NCBI GenBank assembly: GCA_011800805.1
Contig: MPNW01000984.1
Span: 22,650-42,649 of the forward strand
Origin: Hirudo medicinalis
Taxonomy: Eukaryota > Annelida > Clitellata > Hirudinida > Hirudinidae
Length of the DNA stretch: 20,000 bases
Reading direction: 5' to 3'
This document shows, piece after piece, positions 19,708-20,000 of this stretch. The translations under genes were made by a program, and so were the position numbers. Each line of letters opens with the position of its first letter. Position 1 is the first letter of the stretch. The notes beneath the pieces were generated by a model that worked only from the letters and a program-made list of their open reading frames with translations, made no database searches and was not told the DNA's origin.

Positions 19708-19839
19708 ATGAGATTTGGGAGCCGTGAAAACTTTGGAAACCATAAAAATTGGTTTGGCGGACGCGGGATTAGACAGACAGAAGAGTCTTTTCACTTTTGT
19801 TTTCCACGAACAAATGAAAAGATATTTTTAAGAAGGTAA
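19708..19839 (+). CDS. Possible first coding exon of a gene running off the right edge
   Basis: ATG at 19708 opens MRFGSRENFGNHKNWFGG and continues through FHFCFPRTNEKIFLRR to TAA 19837-19839. A donor-like AAG|GTAATT lies just before the stop (19833-19841), so the frame could continue into another exon. Alternatively the whole interval is 5' UTR. Downstream, an open stretch (ALSTRPFVELECQVDVAYDV) leads to a strong donor GAA|GTGAGT near 19946, with an ATG just before it. Which ATG starts the protein cannot be decided here; the gene product is unknown. Confidence 0.25.
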   Translation: MRFGSRENFGNHKNWFGGRGIRQTEESFHFCFPRTNEKIFLRR

Positions 19840-19911
19840 TTATTGGAAAAGTCAGGAAAATTCTGTCGGACTTGCTTTGTCGACTCGTCCGTTCGTTGAA
19901 CTCGAATGTCA

Positions 19912-19935
19912 AGTTGACGTTGCTTACGACGTCAA
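19912..19935. repeat. Short inverted repeat built from CRE half-sites
   Basis: GTTGACGT and ACGTCAAC form a perfect 8-base inverted repeat around an 8-base spacer. Each arm contains TGACG, the half-site of the two upstream CREs. It could be a further bZIP site pair or a small RNA hairpin in the leader. Coordinates are accurate to within a base or two. Confidence 0.5.
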
Positions 19936-20000
19936 CAAGCCGATGAAGTGAGTACCTTTTGCGTCCAGGAGTTGCATCAAATGAACGATTATAATTATTA

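Noticed and set aside
19525..19794. Minus-strand open frame of 89 codons
   Set aside because: It overlaps the CRE/TATA promoter on the other strand, has low-complexity Ser/His text, and shows no splice partners or domain.
1..20000. CRISPR array, tRNA/rRNA genes, LTR retrotransposon or endogenous virus
   Set aside because: No spaced identical repeats, no cloverleaf or B-box sequences, no LTR pairs, gag/protease/integrase motifs or viral envelope-type frames were seen on either strand by eye.

Overview
This is a eukaryotic nuclear window from an animal, most likely an invertebrate; an arthropod is plausible but the sequence does not prove it. The DNA is AT-rich, genes have short GT-AG introns, and the intergenic DNA is full of old LINE and hAT copies. 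No prokaryotic operon, CRISPR array or viral gene was seen, and no tRNA or rRNA was recognised.

Layout on the minus strand, read from right to left in gene order. (1) 16901-16093: an unrecognised five-exon gene for a 168-residue protein with a presequence-like N-terminus and hydrophobic C-terminal segments. (2) 14622-10500: a complete five-exon gene for the mitochondrial RNA polymerase POLRMT, 1228 residues as assembled, with presequence, PPR-containing N-terminal extension and an intact T7-like catalytic domain. (3) 4614-1048: a complete seven-exon gene for an AMPK-related kinase of the NUAK family, 587 residues as assembled, with all catalytic residues and the LKB1-type activation-loop Thr.

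Between POLRMT and NUAK, about 4.9-10.35 kb, lies a nest of dead retrotransposons. A minus-strand RNase H-type LINE forms the backbone: ORF1-like piece, reverse transcriptase, RNase H remnant and Cys/His C-terminus. Two L2/CR1-type LINE copies interrupt it. One is on the minus strand at about 5.26-5.78 kb with a (TTGAA)3 tail. The other is on the plus strand at about 6.2-8.01 kb with an AT-rich tail. All are broken by frameshifts, stops or deletions.

Two hAT DNA-transposon remnants lie to the right of POLRMT. One, at about 15.26-15.84 kb on the plus strand, has a frameshifted C-terminal transposase domain and one visible terminal repeat. The other, 17534-18696, has both termini and near-identical 8-bp target duplications, ATGTCATA and ATGTCTTA.

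The right edge, 19.5-20.0 kb, looks like a plus-strand promoter and 5' region of a gene that continues outside the window. It has two perfect CRE sites (TGACGTCA), a TATA box, a 20-codon upstream ORF whose stop touches the next ATG, and a strong splice donor. The left edge (1-0.46 kb) has only weak coding-like signal. I found no convincing new biological system. The most useful observations are the nested LINE structure, the bounded hAT copy, the CRE/uORF promoter and the unassigned membrane-protein gene.
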